DNA from: Asparagopsis taxiformis
Taxonomy: Eukaryota > Rhodophyta > Florideophyceae > Bonnemaisoniales > Bonnemaisoniaceae
Length of the DNA: 31,689 nucleotides
Assembly: GCA_030407315.1 (NCBI GenBank)
Contig: JALQPE010001889.1
Span: 1-31,689 of the forward strand
Reading direction: 5' to 3'
The notes under the pieces are model-generated. The model did no database searches. It saw nothing but the letters and a program-made list of their open reading frames with translations, and was not told the origin of the DNA. Positions within the stretch are counted from its first letter, which is position 1; every line of letters begins with the position of its first letter. Below, piece by piece: positions 19,364-30,049 of the stretch. The position numbers were made by a program, and so were the translations under genes.

Positions 19364-19680
19364 CATCGTACAGTAGCTCGGCGATGAACAGCTTGTCGGG
19401 GCCTGCATGACTAATGAAAACATCGTAGACATGTTCGAGGTTTTCTGCGGCACCAATCAATGAGATTGCAGATTGAGGAGTTAAATCTGAATTCGGAGGG
19501 GAAAGCACTGGCAGCGGTGGTAGCTGGGTTTGATCAAGAATGAGATCAATGTGTTTTAAACCACCAAGTAGTTTGCAAAGCCATAGTCGACGACTTTGAA
19601 CAGAGAAGTACGCGCAAGTTAAGGCAGTCTCCGTTGTAGCAATAGTGAAGTGCGCAGAGTCGTCTTTGAACCGTACATGC

Positions 19681-19882
19681 GGTGAAAGAAAAGGAGCATT
19701 TTGCTTACAGTACAGGCGCGGGATTGCGGGAACATGTTGTTCGTTATGGATGAGAGCTGCTGCATCTTGCAAGCACTCTCCCATGTGAAAAAAGGATTGG
19801 CTTGCTGAAAATGCAGGTCCGGGATTGCAGCAACTTGTTTTTGGTTGTGGTTGACAGTTGCTGCATCTTGAAAGTGCTCTCC
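19681..19882 (-). repeat. 101-bp tandem duplication inside the WD40-TIR gene
   Basis: Two direct copies, 19882-19782 and 19781-19681, each start GGAGAG and share GATGCAGC and a GGGATTGC word (plus-strand form). They encode GEHFQDAATVNHNQKQVAAI and GECLQDAAALIHNEQHVPAI. The true unit should be 102 bp (34 residues); a T missing from a run in the first copy makes it 101 and breaks the frame. The copies are clearly diverged, so the duplication is older than the frameshift. Confidence 0.7.
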
Positions 19883-21250
19883 GATTGAAACACGCCACGA
19901 CACATTTCGTCTCATCTCTTCCTCATTAGTAACTACGATAGTATCCGCGGTAATGACAGTTTCATCTGTGCTGAACCATATATGCTCGACATGTTTCAGA
20001 TATGTCGAGGGGTTGTTGGTTAATGGCAGGAACTGGGAGGACAGTTGCTGTAGTAGTCCTTTGCTCACATCAACAATGTACAGAGAAATATTACTTGCAA
20101 TGAAATAAGCGACGATGTGATTGTTTGATACTGCCATGGTGTGGATAGACCAATGGTGAACATTTGGCAGTTTGAATTGGGCCATGACTCGATCATCGTG
20201 TCTACACACATCGCACATGTTCCGTATTTGGATGTTCTTTAAGCGGTCATCCATAGTTGACATCGTTTTCCCGTCTGGAGAGATTGCAGTCATCGTCACA
20301 TCAGGCAGAAACTCTGGGCTCCCACAACCAAAGCCTTGGTCACAGATTGTCGGATTCAAGTCCCATATGAACAGATGTTTGAGGCCAGATAATCCATATA
20401 GCTCTGAACTATTGTCTCCAACGAAAAGCCATTTCATTCCTGCCATCATCCCACAGTACATGGTGTTCACTAATGAAACATCGGATCCGCCACTTCGCAC
20501 TCTCCATGTGCGAATCGTTCCGTTCGCGTGACCTGTACACAACAGCTGTCCGTCACAATTAAACGTTACAACGGTAACATCCTTTCCAGTCTCCATTGAA
20601 GACTGCCATATTTCTTGCGACCCTTTCAAGCACCACAAGCGAATTGTATCGTCCCAAGAAGCAGAAGCAAGCATACTCCCATCATTGTTCAGCGCCAAGT
20701 ATATTTGTTTGGCATGAGCAGTTAGTATACTACCAACCGGCTCTAGCGTGCGTGCATCCCATGACTGGATCGTCCCATTCTCGAAACCGGAAAAGAAAAC
20801 GTCTCCAGCTCGACTAACTGTCAAGGAGGAAACTTTGTCACTCAGTACATTGACAGTTCTGCTTTCTCCACTCTCCACGTCTAGTACTAACAACCTTCCG
20901 TTGCTAGTGTGGAGCACAACATGTTGCTGATGGAAAACGTGCAGGGACTGGATGGCCTCAGCCACTGAGAGTATGTTCAACTGGAAAGATCTCACTCGTT
21001 TGTTGCTTTCCCATTCATAGACTTCACCGTTTTCACACCACGAATAAAGCAATCCTGATGTCCGGTCCACAGTTAATCCGTGAACTGCACTTGTATGCCT
21101 TCCATCCAGCACGCGTTTCATCGTCTCATCAGTTGCACTCATCACCAACAATTCTCCACTTCTCCCACCAACCACAACCTCATCTTCTTCCATTCTGTGG
21201 ATTATGCTCGAGTACAGTATACAGTGACGCTTTATACAATTATGCAGCAT

Positions 21251-21264
21251 ATGACTTACGTCAT
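21251..21264. promoter_or_regulatory. Palindrome ATGAC-TTAC-GTCAT upstream of the WD40-TIR gene
   Basis: Perfect 5+5 inverted repeat with a 4-base centre, 58 bases upstream of the presumed ATG. TGACGT half-sites of this kind are recognised by bZIP factors in many eukaryotes, so it may be an operator for the gene. Function is inferred from position and symmetry only. Confidence 0.3.
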
Positions 21265-21314
21265 AATAGGTAGTATATGGTCTGTGTACAGAGTACAACT
21301 GTACGCCCTGCGAT

Positions 21315-21818
21315 AACTAATCAAACTGATTAGCTGTACATTCACTACCGGCGGCCGCCGCCGCTTCTATGTTACTAATAAAGCTATCTGTTCGCGTTGC
21401 GTCTCTGAGACGAGACAACAACGATTAAGGAATTACCAACCAAGACCCAAGTTCAACAAGCATTCTAGCATTTACTTGTTAGTCCAGCATTTGCTGATGT
21501 CCGGAGACGGAAGTAATCGCTGATTAATAGCTCGAGACATTCGTGCGTTAAGACCCACGCAGCGTATTATCATACGCATACGGATGCATCAGCGTTTTGA
21601 AGGAGAAGAGAACAAGTCTGACCAACACCGCGCCAGCCAGACCTTTGGACCGCAACGTGTTGCTCACACTAATATTGCTAGAGGACGACCACTCCACGGC
21701 GTTTACTCGTCGAGATTGTAACGGAGAGCAATAATTGTACACCTCTGTTAAGGTTGTACTCAGACTTTGGGTGATTTTTCGACAGTTATAACTGTCCCAC
21801 TGCAGCTGCACAGTCAGG
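21315..21818. other. Spacer between WD40-TIR gene and Copia element
   Basis: It contains the GC-rich palindrome CGGCGGCCGCCG (21349-21360) and, presumably, the Copia 5' LTR, whose borders I could not define because no second copy is in the window. No domain-bearing frame. Confidence 0.4.
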
Positions 21819-23534
21819 GACAATTTAAATCACAAGAAGTATGGCAGAAGACTCCGAATCAAAGATGACCTAGGCGACCCACACCATCCAGGAAAGAATG
21901 CATCCGATGCAGATATTAAAGCATATATTAATTCGATCACAGCTTACTCCGATGAAATGCTAAATTGTCTTGCTCATCATGGATTCTACGGAGAAGAATT
22001 ATGGATCCAATTCACTTGCACGTTCAGATCAATCACGATCAATTTCCTTCCGAATCTTCAAGCTGTTTCTTAGACCAAACACCTCCGCACAAATGGCGTA
22101 TTTGTAGAGCAGAAGCGTGGTTTATCCCGCAACAAGGCTCTAGTCGATTGCCTGTTTGTACCTGACTTCATCCCCTTCACTCAAGAGAACGAAAATGATG
22201 TCGCAGAGTTGCAAGAGGAAATTACAAGCAGAAAGGAATCTGAGGACCCAGAGTCATATGATCCGACATACACCAAGGATCCCGGTATGACCCCCGAGAT
22301 CAGATCAGTGGTCACTGCTCCTCTTACCACTACCAAGACGTTACCCCCACCGACCGAAACTGGAAGGCCGAACACCAGAAGTAGTTCAGTCAACTCTCTC
22401 ATGAGAGCATACGCAAATCAACCAAAGTTCTCAGGTTTATTTACCGAAGATTTTGAAGCGTCAATTGAACAGTACGAGACACTGTGCTCACTTTGCGAGG
22501 TTAGAGGCGATCAAAGGGCGAAAGCATTCCCAGTGATGTTAACTGGATCGGAATTCTCGCATTATAACCGTTCGTATGGAAAGAGTAACCTTTCATACCA
22601 AGAGCTCGTGGAAGCGTTCCGTTCGTGGTACAACAGCGAAGAACAACGTTATAGACTGCTGCAAGATTGGCAAAGGCCATCACTAATACGAGAAATGGAA
22701 CAACAGCAGGACAAGAGCGAGCTGCACGTATTCCAAGAACTGGCAGACAAGCTAACAAAGATCCAACACCAGTTGCATAGATCATATCACGATCCACGAT
22801 TCTTGCGTGATCAACTTCTTGTAGCTGCCGATGTGCCACACATACGCAGATCATTAATAGATAAGATCCCGAGTACGCCACAGGAGGCCATGCAAAGGAT
22901 TGCTACACTATTATCTTCCGAACCACGGTCAGCAGGTGCGTATCATACAGACGGATACCCGGACGAGGCAATGTACGGTATAGGAAGACGTTTTGGCGGG
23001 AAAGCCAAAAATGGGATTAGAGGCGGATCACGAAAGAAGAAAACGTTCCGACAGGCACTGGCATCCGTTGACGGCTGTTGGGTGTGCAAAGGAAAGCACC
23101 GCGCACGCGATCATCACACTTCCGCAGAGATTATTTCGGCGCTGAACAAGCTGAAGGAAAAAGGTGACAGTGTCATGCTTACTGTGGAGAATTTGGAGGA
23201 CATACAAGACGCGTACGTCATGCAGAATGGCTCGGAAAGCGAGGATGAATCGCAAGATGACAACGCCAGCATTAATCTACTCTCGCTTGGTAGAAATTCT
23301 ATGTCCACGCATGACCACTCATGCACACACGAAGCATACTTGTCTAACGAAATGTTTCTGCACGGCAGATCTTTTGTCTCAGACAGAGAGCGGAGCATAC
23401 GGAAAATCGACGCCGAACTCAAGACCGGCGAGATCAGTCGATTCAACGGCATTATAATCGATACCGGTGCGAATCATCCGCGATGTGTATTCAGCAGTAT
23501 CGAGTTTACTGTGATGAGTTCATGGCTCCAATGA
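21819..23534 (+). pseudogene. Copia gag and protease start
   Basis: The frame is open from about 21819 with one TAG (22071-22073), so gag began upstream of the longest ORF at 22209. The core reads PKFSGLFTEDFEASIEQYET, then AFPVMLTGSEFSHYN and FRSWYNSEEQRYRLLQDWQ, the capsid-like domain of fungal and protist Copia gags. A basic segment (RGGSRKKKTFR) leads into a variant knuckle, CWVCKGKHRARDHH, with His in place of the last Cys. The protease active site IIIDTGAN lies at 23451-23474. A frameshift just after it ends the ORF prematurely. Gag forms the particle and the protease cuts the polyprotein. Confidence 0.8.
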
Positions 23535-24657
23535 AAATTAACTTCAAGGAGAACTCAGGACTAAAGGGATCGGTGGGAAGAGCGACGCAATTGGCACAGC
23601 AATTATTCCAATACCATTCCACCACCTTGATCTCGTGATTGATGTGAAGTTCAACATAATGAGAAACCACTGTCCAACCCTTCTGTGTCTCCGCGACATG
23701 ATACAAAAAGGACTAGATCTCAGCATCCAGGAAAGGTGCATATCGTACAAGCACAAGACTCAGAGCCTTGTACTGGACAACTATTTCCTCAAGCACATAT
23801 GGAAACCCGGCGACATCGCATACGCGTTGTACACAGATCGCGAGCTGCGCCGCCTACACCGCGTATTTGGACATCCAACGGTTTCGGCATTCGCGAAATT
23901 GCTGAAGACAGTGAACCCCAATGAGTTTAATTCAGACGTTAAGCAAGCGATACAGGCTATCACACGAGGATGTGAAACATGCGGTAAGCTTTCCGCGAAG
24001 CCACGTCGCTTCAAAGTATCCATCGGTAGTGACAACTTGCGCTTCAATCACGTCGTCGCAATAGATCTCGTCATGCTCGTAGGAAAGTCCGTCCTACATG
24101 CGGTTTGCGAAGCAACGCACTACAATGCTGCAACATTTCTGCGAAACAACACGGCAGAGGAAACATGGAAGGCGCTATTACGATGTTGGACGAGAGTGTA
24201 CCTTGGACCGCCCGATTTCCTGCGAATTGATCAAGGATCAAACTTTGTCGCCTAGCATTTTCGCGACTGTGTGGATGCAGACGGGATCACATTGTTAGAA
24301 GCACCGATCGAGTCACCAAACACAATGTCGCACGTAGAGCGTTATCATGCGCCATTGAGAGCCGCATTCCAAAAGATCCGCGAATCAATGCCACGAGCAG
24401 AAAGTGACGCCGATTGTATCCAGCTCGCAGTGAAAGCTGTCAACGACACTATCGGACCAGAGGGACTATGTCCGACGATCCTAGTCTATGGTACAATCCC
24501 CCGCCCACCCCGCCGCACCCCCGCAAAAACACAATTAGAAAGAGGAAGAGCACTTGACTGTGCAATGGACGAAGTGAGAAAAGAGCAGGCCAAACGCCGC
24601 GTGGCTTTTGCGCTGAGACACCCAGGAAGTCCTAAAGCGAACGAGCAGGAGATCTAG
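23483..24657 (+). pseudogene. Copia protease remainder, GAG_pre-integrase and integrase core
   Basis: After two frameshifts a single frame runs from about 23580. LRRLHRVFGHPTVSAF and CETCGKLS give the HHCC zinc-binding region. The catalytic triad is visible: Asp at 24064 (AIDLVM), Asp at 24229 (RIDQGSNF) and Glu at 24337 (SHVERYH). A TAG at 24253-24255 cuts the core between the second Asp and the Glu, and another TAG closes the segment at 24655-24657, both in frame. Integrase inserts the cDNA; with these stops this copy cannot act. Confidence 0.85.
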
Positions 24658-25617
24658 CTACACAGACTCCCTTCAGGTTCCCCTGTACGCGTGTATCGGG
24701 ACAAATCAAAGCAGTGGGAGGGTCCGTTTCCGCTTGTTAGTGTTGTTAGTGTGGAGGGACGCACCGCAGTCGTGCAGTTACCGCACGGAAGGAAGATCTT
24801 CCGCTCTACAGTCGTGAAGAGTGCCGGAAGCAGTCCTCCGAAAGAAATTTGGTGTGAGGGGAGAGACCAATGCGGAGATGATGGACAGAAAACTCGTTCC
24901 ACTTCTGAACAATCCACAATAGATACTGGGCAGGCTAATTCCATATTGGAAATTACTCCAAAACATTTAATCAATGGGATATTCGAAACGCCAGATCATA
25001 TTTTCAGTACCGACGACGCCGACGGACACACATTTAGCCACAGCCGCCAACAAGAACTAAATGGACTACGAGAGAGAGGAACCTTCGACATCGTAGACAG
25101 ATGCAGTATCCCTAAGGGCATACGTATCTATGGTTCAAGATGGATTGATACACTCAAGAATGTGAATGGAACGACTGTGCACAAATCGCGACTCGTCGCT
25201 CAGAACTACCGCGACAAAGGCGCTGCGACAATCGCTACTAAATCACCAACTGTGAGTCGTATGGGACAGCGAGTTGCCGTCTCCACCGCCGTACTTTTTC
25301 CCGATCATCGCTGCTATGTCCGAGATGTATCCCAAGCGTACATCCAGAGCACATCCCCCCTCGAGCGATCCGTGTATCTTCGCGCCCCACCCGAAATGGA
25401 ACTACAAGATGATCAAGTACTGCTTGTAGTAGGTAGAAAATCCGCAAAGCGGCAAAACCACCCTACAGGTGTCCCGAGCTTCGGTAGCGTGGTAGAGCAA
25501 GCGAATCTTGCGTCAACCGCCAATGGCGAGTATACCACGAAAGGTCTTCCGGTAGTGCCGGGTGAAGGTTGGGGGTGCTCACGCACGAAGTGCGTATTGA
25601 TGGAGCGAAAGACGTAA
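24658..25617 (+). pseudogene. Copia integrase C-terminus and 5' part of reverse transcriptase
   Basis: The segment continues in the frame of the integrase after the TAG: VYRDKSKQWEGPFPL and GRTAVVQLPHG are the end of integrase. After a linker come RQQELNGLRERGTFDIV, IYGSRWIDTLKN, HKSRLVAQNYRDKG and VRDVSQAYIQS, with the first catalytic Asp at 25324. YLRAPPEM follows. The expected KPLYG...PE motif appears only in another frame (about 25450-25480), and the frame then loses similarity up to the stop at 25617. The YxDD box and RNase H are absent. Confidence 0.8.
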
Positions 25618-25881
25618 CCCGTCGAGCTGTATAGCTAAAGCTAATTCGTCCTGGAAGGATGGAATAGAGCAATGCTAACACTGTTCAGTGGAGTCGTAAA
25701 TTCCACGTGAGTTTACGTTACCTCTAAAAGGTTAAGCACTCTGGCTAATCCAGAGGCGTTTTATACTAGTCTAAGTTACTGTAAAAAGTTAGGGTAGGTA
25801 GACAGTTAGGAATAAATATCCTTATGTGCACCAATCAGATCCCTGATTATGGCGACTGCGGGAGCCCGCGAGATCACCAAC

Positions 25882-26083
25882 TGTTAGTGTTACAGTGTAA
25901 AGTTAGCTGAGTCAGCTTAGTTAAAATTTGCCCCTTGTGGGGTCTTTAATTGTCCCAGTGGGTCCATTCCCTTGACTTGGGCGAGATACAGCGAGGCTGT
26001 TTCTATTGGTCAGTCCCGACCCGGGGTCATCCAATAGGATGTTGACACGACCCCACCAGGGCAGACCACCGCGTGGTATGACA
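25882..26083 (-). repeat. 3' LTR (202 bp) of the right-hand Gypsy element
   Basis: On the minus strand it runs TGTCATACC ... CACTAACA, with TGT...ACA termini. It directly follows a polypurine tract. Inside is a 7-bp inverted repeat of CCAAT words, CTATTGG (26003-26009) and CCAATAG (26031-26037). The outer end at 25882 abuts the remains of the Copia region. The 5' LTR lies outside the window, so the target duplication cannot be tested. Confidence 0.65.
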
Positions 26084-26100
26084 TCGCCCCCTCCTAAGCC
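26084..26100 (-). promoter_or_regulatory. Polypurine tract next to the 3' LTR
   Basis: The minus strand reads GGCTTAGGAGGGGGCGA and then TGTCATACC of the LTR. Purine runs in this position prime second-strand DNA synthesis in LTR elements. If the element ran on the plus strand this site should instead begin TGG as a primer-binding site, which it does not. Confidence 0.6.
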
Positions 26101-26572
26101 AATTGTCGTCCCGACAATTCCAAAAATCTACTGATTTTAAATTTCCAAATTATTTCCACCGCCGTGGCCGGCCAACCGGATAAAAATTTTGACCGCCAAA
26201 ATTTGGCTGATATTTATCCGTGCACACGGTTCCACTCCCGAGCGTCGCTCATCATCTGAGTAAGTTACTCGTTTAACGACCTTTCAGGTTTGCGTCCTTT
26301 CACCGGCGTTGCCGTGTTGTCAAACGTTGTTCTACCTCCGGTCCTGCCGGTTTGCGAAGCGATCTCGCCTGGCGATTCAAGTCTTGTGCCTCGCTGAGGT
26401 TTGCGCGCGTGATACGCGATTTTTCTTGCGTTAAGGGTAATACCCGCCTTGCGTTCTTCCGCGGCGTCCCTTCGGGATTCAAGAAAGACCTCACGCCTGT
26501 GGCGACCGTACGGCTTGTCTGTTGCGTTGCTTCTGACTCCAGTGGAGTATTTAAGGACTGCTGTTACTCAGC
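26101..26572. other. Hairpin-rich spacer between antisense ORFs and polypurine tract
   Basis: No convincing gene. Many small inverted repeats follow one another, for example TCGCCTGGCGA, CGCGTGATACGCG, GGGTAATACCC, CGCCTGTGGCG and CCGTACGG. It also contains ATTT/AAAT-rich sequence at 26120-26220. On the plus strand it would be the leader of the antisense ORF. Confidence 0.55.
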
Positions 26573-29500
26573 ATGGTCGATCTCATTAACAGCCCGACAG
26601 GCAACATGCCAACACGTTCTACGCGGGCGGCTTCCCGCCGTCAAACAACCCGCCATCAGGCGTCTCGCGCCCCTTCGACTCCAACCCCGGCGACGCCGAC
26701 AACTAACCCTTCCGCTTCCGCTGCTGGCGTTCCAGCTTCTTCTTCTCAACCACCGGATTCCGGTTCAACCTGCGAAGTTCGCAGGCTAAACCCTCTACAG
26801 GGACTGGTCAAGAACAGGCGAAGACACCTTCGGCCGCTCACCGTCCGCCGAGTCCCTCACCTGAGGTTACGCCTCGTAAAGACAGTCCCGGTAAACCGGT
26901 TGTGCTGCCTTCGGTAGTTCCGCCCCCAAGCGACCCTCATCATGAGGTAGAAGAAGTTGAAGTTCAACGGGATACCCCGCGTTCACCGCCATCGGACAAG
27001 CAAGGGACTCCCCAGCCTTCGCGCCGCACGCCGGAACCGGCAGAAATTATCGTTGACGCTGCTGCGGCTTCGCAGCCCAGTTCGACCCCCGCGACTTCTG
27101 CCGCCCCTGCTGTCACAGGCCGTTCCATCGTTCCCCGTCCATCGGAGTATCCGGATCCTTATGCGAAACCTCGCTCGTCCACACGGAATCCCGTTACGGC
27201 TGAGCCGGTTAAGTCCAAGAATCCTTACGAGGACTTATACAGCCGTAATCGGCAATTCATCATCGATGCGCGAAACCGCAAGGCGGCCGAAGAAGCGGGT
27301 CGCGGGCTGGTTGCCAGCAATTCGACGCGAGCCGCGTATGGGTCCGGTGGATATGACACGGTGCAACCGCAAGGAAGACAAGGTCAGTTGGTAGATCCGT
27401 ACCAAAACCCAGCTCCTGCTGTTACGGCTGCGCCGACTTATTCATCGCCCAAGCGGGTTCCGGCTCCTTCCGCCGATTGGCGTCGCGAAGGCGAATTTTA
27501 TCCTTCGAATGCTTCGGAGCTCATGGTCTTTGACTCACATGAGTTGCCTTTTTCAAGGTATTTGAGAGCTCCGTGGGAGTATTACCCTTTTGCGCGCCTG
27601 CCCCTACGGGAGTTTTTAAGCGAGGACGTTACCGACTTACGTCGAGACCTCCGTCTCATGGCAGGTGTTAAACACCGTGATACCCATGCGCTGCATAACA
27701 GCTGGTCGGCTTATGCCCAATTGCCGTCGTGTCGGCCGATGCGACATTTCCGTGTACCACACACGTTGCTGTGCGACCGCACCTTTCTTCTTCACCCAGG
27801 CGATGCCTTGTACGTTGAGCGGATGAACCGTCGATTGTTCGAGTCACACTCGGATCAAGGGAGCGTCCCCGACTTACCTATCGTTAGGTCAAGATGGTTT
27901 GCGTATCCGCCCCGCCCGGATACCGGTATGTTGGAACATCACATGCGTGTACACGCGCGTCACCTAACCCGGTCTACCGGTTTGCAAGTGTCGTCACTTG
28001 ACTACCGAGTGTTCGGTTACCGAGCTAATCGGAGCATAGACCATCGCACTGCGAACTTGGTGGTACCTACAGCAGAGCTGAATTCGACGTTGAAGATTCC
28101 CGATGGGAAGGCGAGAACTCACCGCCCTTGTGTTTGCCCATTGGGGATACACCAGCGATGCTGTATTTCCACAGTGTGGTAGAGGCGGATCCCCGTCCTT
28201 GGGTGAAGCCTCGGTTTTTGGACTATGTCCTGTTAGAGCGAGAGCTCATGATTGGTTTGGAATTGGCTCGTCTCGTAGAGACTAGAGGGTTCCTCCCGGT
28301 ATTGGCCAAACACTTGGCAGAGTCGGCTATCACGACGTGGAAGACATTCCATGAGATGCCGTTATCACCGGTTGTACCGAAGACGCGTAGCGTAGATGTG
28401 AAGGTTATCATCGACCTCCTCGAGGCTTCTTACAAGACCACCGATGGTATAGAGGAGATTGCTTGTACAATCGAAGGCGTTGCGCCCGAGAAGATCTTCC
28501 TTTACTCGCATCCGAGTTTGCCCTCAAACCGGCGAAGGCCGCGGCGTATACTACCCGGGACGGGACTGTGGTTGAGACTCCTCCGTTTCGTCGGGACGGT
28601 GAATTTGCCGAGGACGGCTATCTTACGGTGGACCCGCCAAGTTACTCCGACGGAGATTTGGAGGACTACATGTACAAACCCGAACGGGAGATGCACGTTC
28701 CACGCCCTGGGCGTTCGACACCTGCTGGTCATTATCGTCCAGCCGATTCCGGCGTCTCCCCTCATCCAACTGCTCCTGTAGAGCCAGCTTCTTACGAAGC
28801 GATGGAACCCCCGGCAGTTGTCCCTCCACCAGCCCCACTGGATCTTTCTCGCTCTACCCGTCCGGGTCTTCCGGCTTCTACGGCAGCGCCGTTTCTGTCA
28901 CCAGACCGTCAATCCGGTCAGTCACTCGAGGATGACGGTACGGTCGGTCGTGCTACCGCTCGCGCGGATGTTCTTGGATCCAGTTTGTCTGCGGCGCAGT
29001 TATTATCGGTTACGAATGTGCGCCAATTGGCGGATAGTCTTGGTGATGGCCAACTTTCGTCGGTGTTTCATCCACGGGATGACGGTTACCCCGTTCGCAA
29101 TGCGTTGGATACTTTGGCGTTAACGTGTGTCACGTTGGGTACTCGGTACAAGGAGAGTCGCGAGCGAAGGGATGCTGCAGTAACGCGCTATCGCGCAGAG
29201 CGTACAGGTCGCCGCTTAGCGGAAGAGAAGGTGTCAAAATTGGAAAAGGACTTAACTGCGAGGCAGAAGACGTTCGATGAACTAGTGACAAGAGTCCGAG
29301 AGCTTGAGGAAGAATTGCGTTTAGCGCGTAGGCGCATACCGCATGAGCGGGGTAGGGATACGACACACGCCCTGGAGACTCCAGCAAGTATTCAACCTCG
29401 AGGAGGGATATCCGGTCGTCGTCGGGATCGTTCTCCCGCTGAGCGCGACGATGGTCGAAATGTCCGCGCCCGGCGCGCTTCTCCAGTTAACACGACTTCG

Positions 29501-29800
29501 CCGTTGCTTCAGCGCATCGAAGCACGGGATCCCGTGAGGGAGGAGTCTCCGGATATGTCCGATGAGGTGGTCACTAATTTCCGACGGTATCGTTCCTTCA
29601 GTCCCTCCTGTGCCTCATCATCGCCCACCGGCTCGTTTAACCACTTCCCGTCGGATGCTGGACGCATTCGTCCTCGCGACACTCGTCGTTCTACGGCTCA
29701 ACATCCGACCAACCGGTCATTGAGGCCAACCTCTTCCTACCCTTCGCATCAGCGTCCCCGTCCCTCCGACACTTCCGACGTTGACGTCTTCCTTCCGTAA
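26573..29800 (+). pseudogene. Antisense ORF block of the Gypsy element, about 1,075 residues, function unknown
   Basis: ATG 26573 (MVDLINSPTGNMPTRSTRAA) opens a Pro/Ser/Thr/Arg-rich N-terminal region. Frameshifts near 26770, 28095 and 28510 join it to a conserved-looking middle (27500-28060: WEYYPFARLPLREFLSEDV, RHFRVPHTLLCDRTF), a helical region (28150-28480: RFLDYVLLERELMIGLELAR) and a C-terminal part. The last has a predicted coiled coil at about 29150-29340 (EEKVSKLEKDLTARQKTFDE) and an Arg/Ser/Pro-rich tail ending DVDVFLP-TAA. No zinc knuckle, protease or polymerase motif is present. It could be a gag-like structural protein or an accessory antisense product; the latter is favoured by the strand of the LTR and pol. 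Confidence 0.55.
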
Positions 29801-30049
29801 CCGGGTTTACCTTCTTATACGCATTTGCGTTTCCACTCTCATGTTAGATCGTTCATCCATGCGCCGTGTGCGGCTTTGTCATGTCTCCCATTAAATTTGG
29901 AATGTTTTTTGTTGTTTTTATGAATTTTTTCTTCCGCCGATTGGCTTCATATTTCTACCGCTCGCGGTTTTTTGTTATTGGCAACCCGACGGGTGCTGTT
30001 CGTGGGGTCTTACCGGCTCAACCCGTGGTCATTAGCGGTGACGCCGCGA
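29801..30049. other. Spacer between antisense ORF end and pol end
   Basis: T-rich around 29890-29970, then small hairpins (ACCGCTCGCGGT at about 29959, ACCCGACGGGT at about 29984). Neither an LTR end nor a terminator can be seen, which supports one continuous element across this junction. Confidence 0.45.

Larger units (their letters stand above)
18396..21193 (-). pseudogene. WD40-TIR fusion gene, interrupted by frameshifts and an insertion
   Basis: ATG 21193 (MEEDEVVVGGRSGELL) starts a propeller of about seven or more WD40-like blades through about 20000 (FENGTIQSWD, ASWDDTIRLW, HANGTIRTW, GLKHLFIWDL). After the propeller comes a duplicated 34-residue unit (GEHFQDAA, GECLQDAA), a linker and a TIR domain: YDVFISHAGPDK at 19427, then after a 417-bp insertion GLKVF, DRRELRPGQ, VAVVILSPEFAARYW and an amphipathic end, with TAG at 18398-18396. 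TIR domains self-associate and some cleave NAD+; WD40 propellers bind partners, so a sensor-adaptor role is an inference. The gene is intron-poor. One-base frameshifts fall at A6 19788-19793 and A4 18913-18916 (T runs in the coding strand). Asp replaces the usual catalytic Glu (WTTKDL). Confidence 0.7.
21819..25617 (+). mobile_element. Ty1/Copia element, 3'-truncated, with stops and frameshifts
   Basis: In Copia order: gag, aspartic protease motif, GAG_pre-integrase and integrase, then reverse transcriptase cut off before the YxDD motif. Integrase preceding reverse transcriptase is diagnostic of Copia. In-frame TAG stops lie at 22071, 24253 and 24655; frameshifts lie near 23475 and 23580. RNase H and the 3' LTR are missing. 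Sequence after 25617 shows no Copia similarity, and the LTR of another element begins at 25882. Confidence 0.85.
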
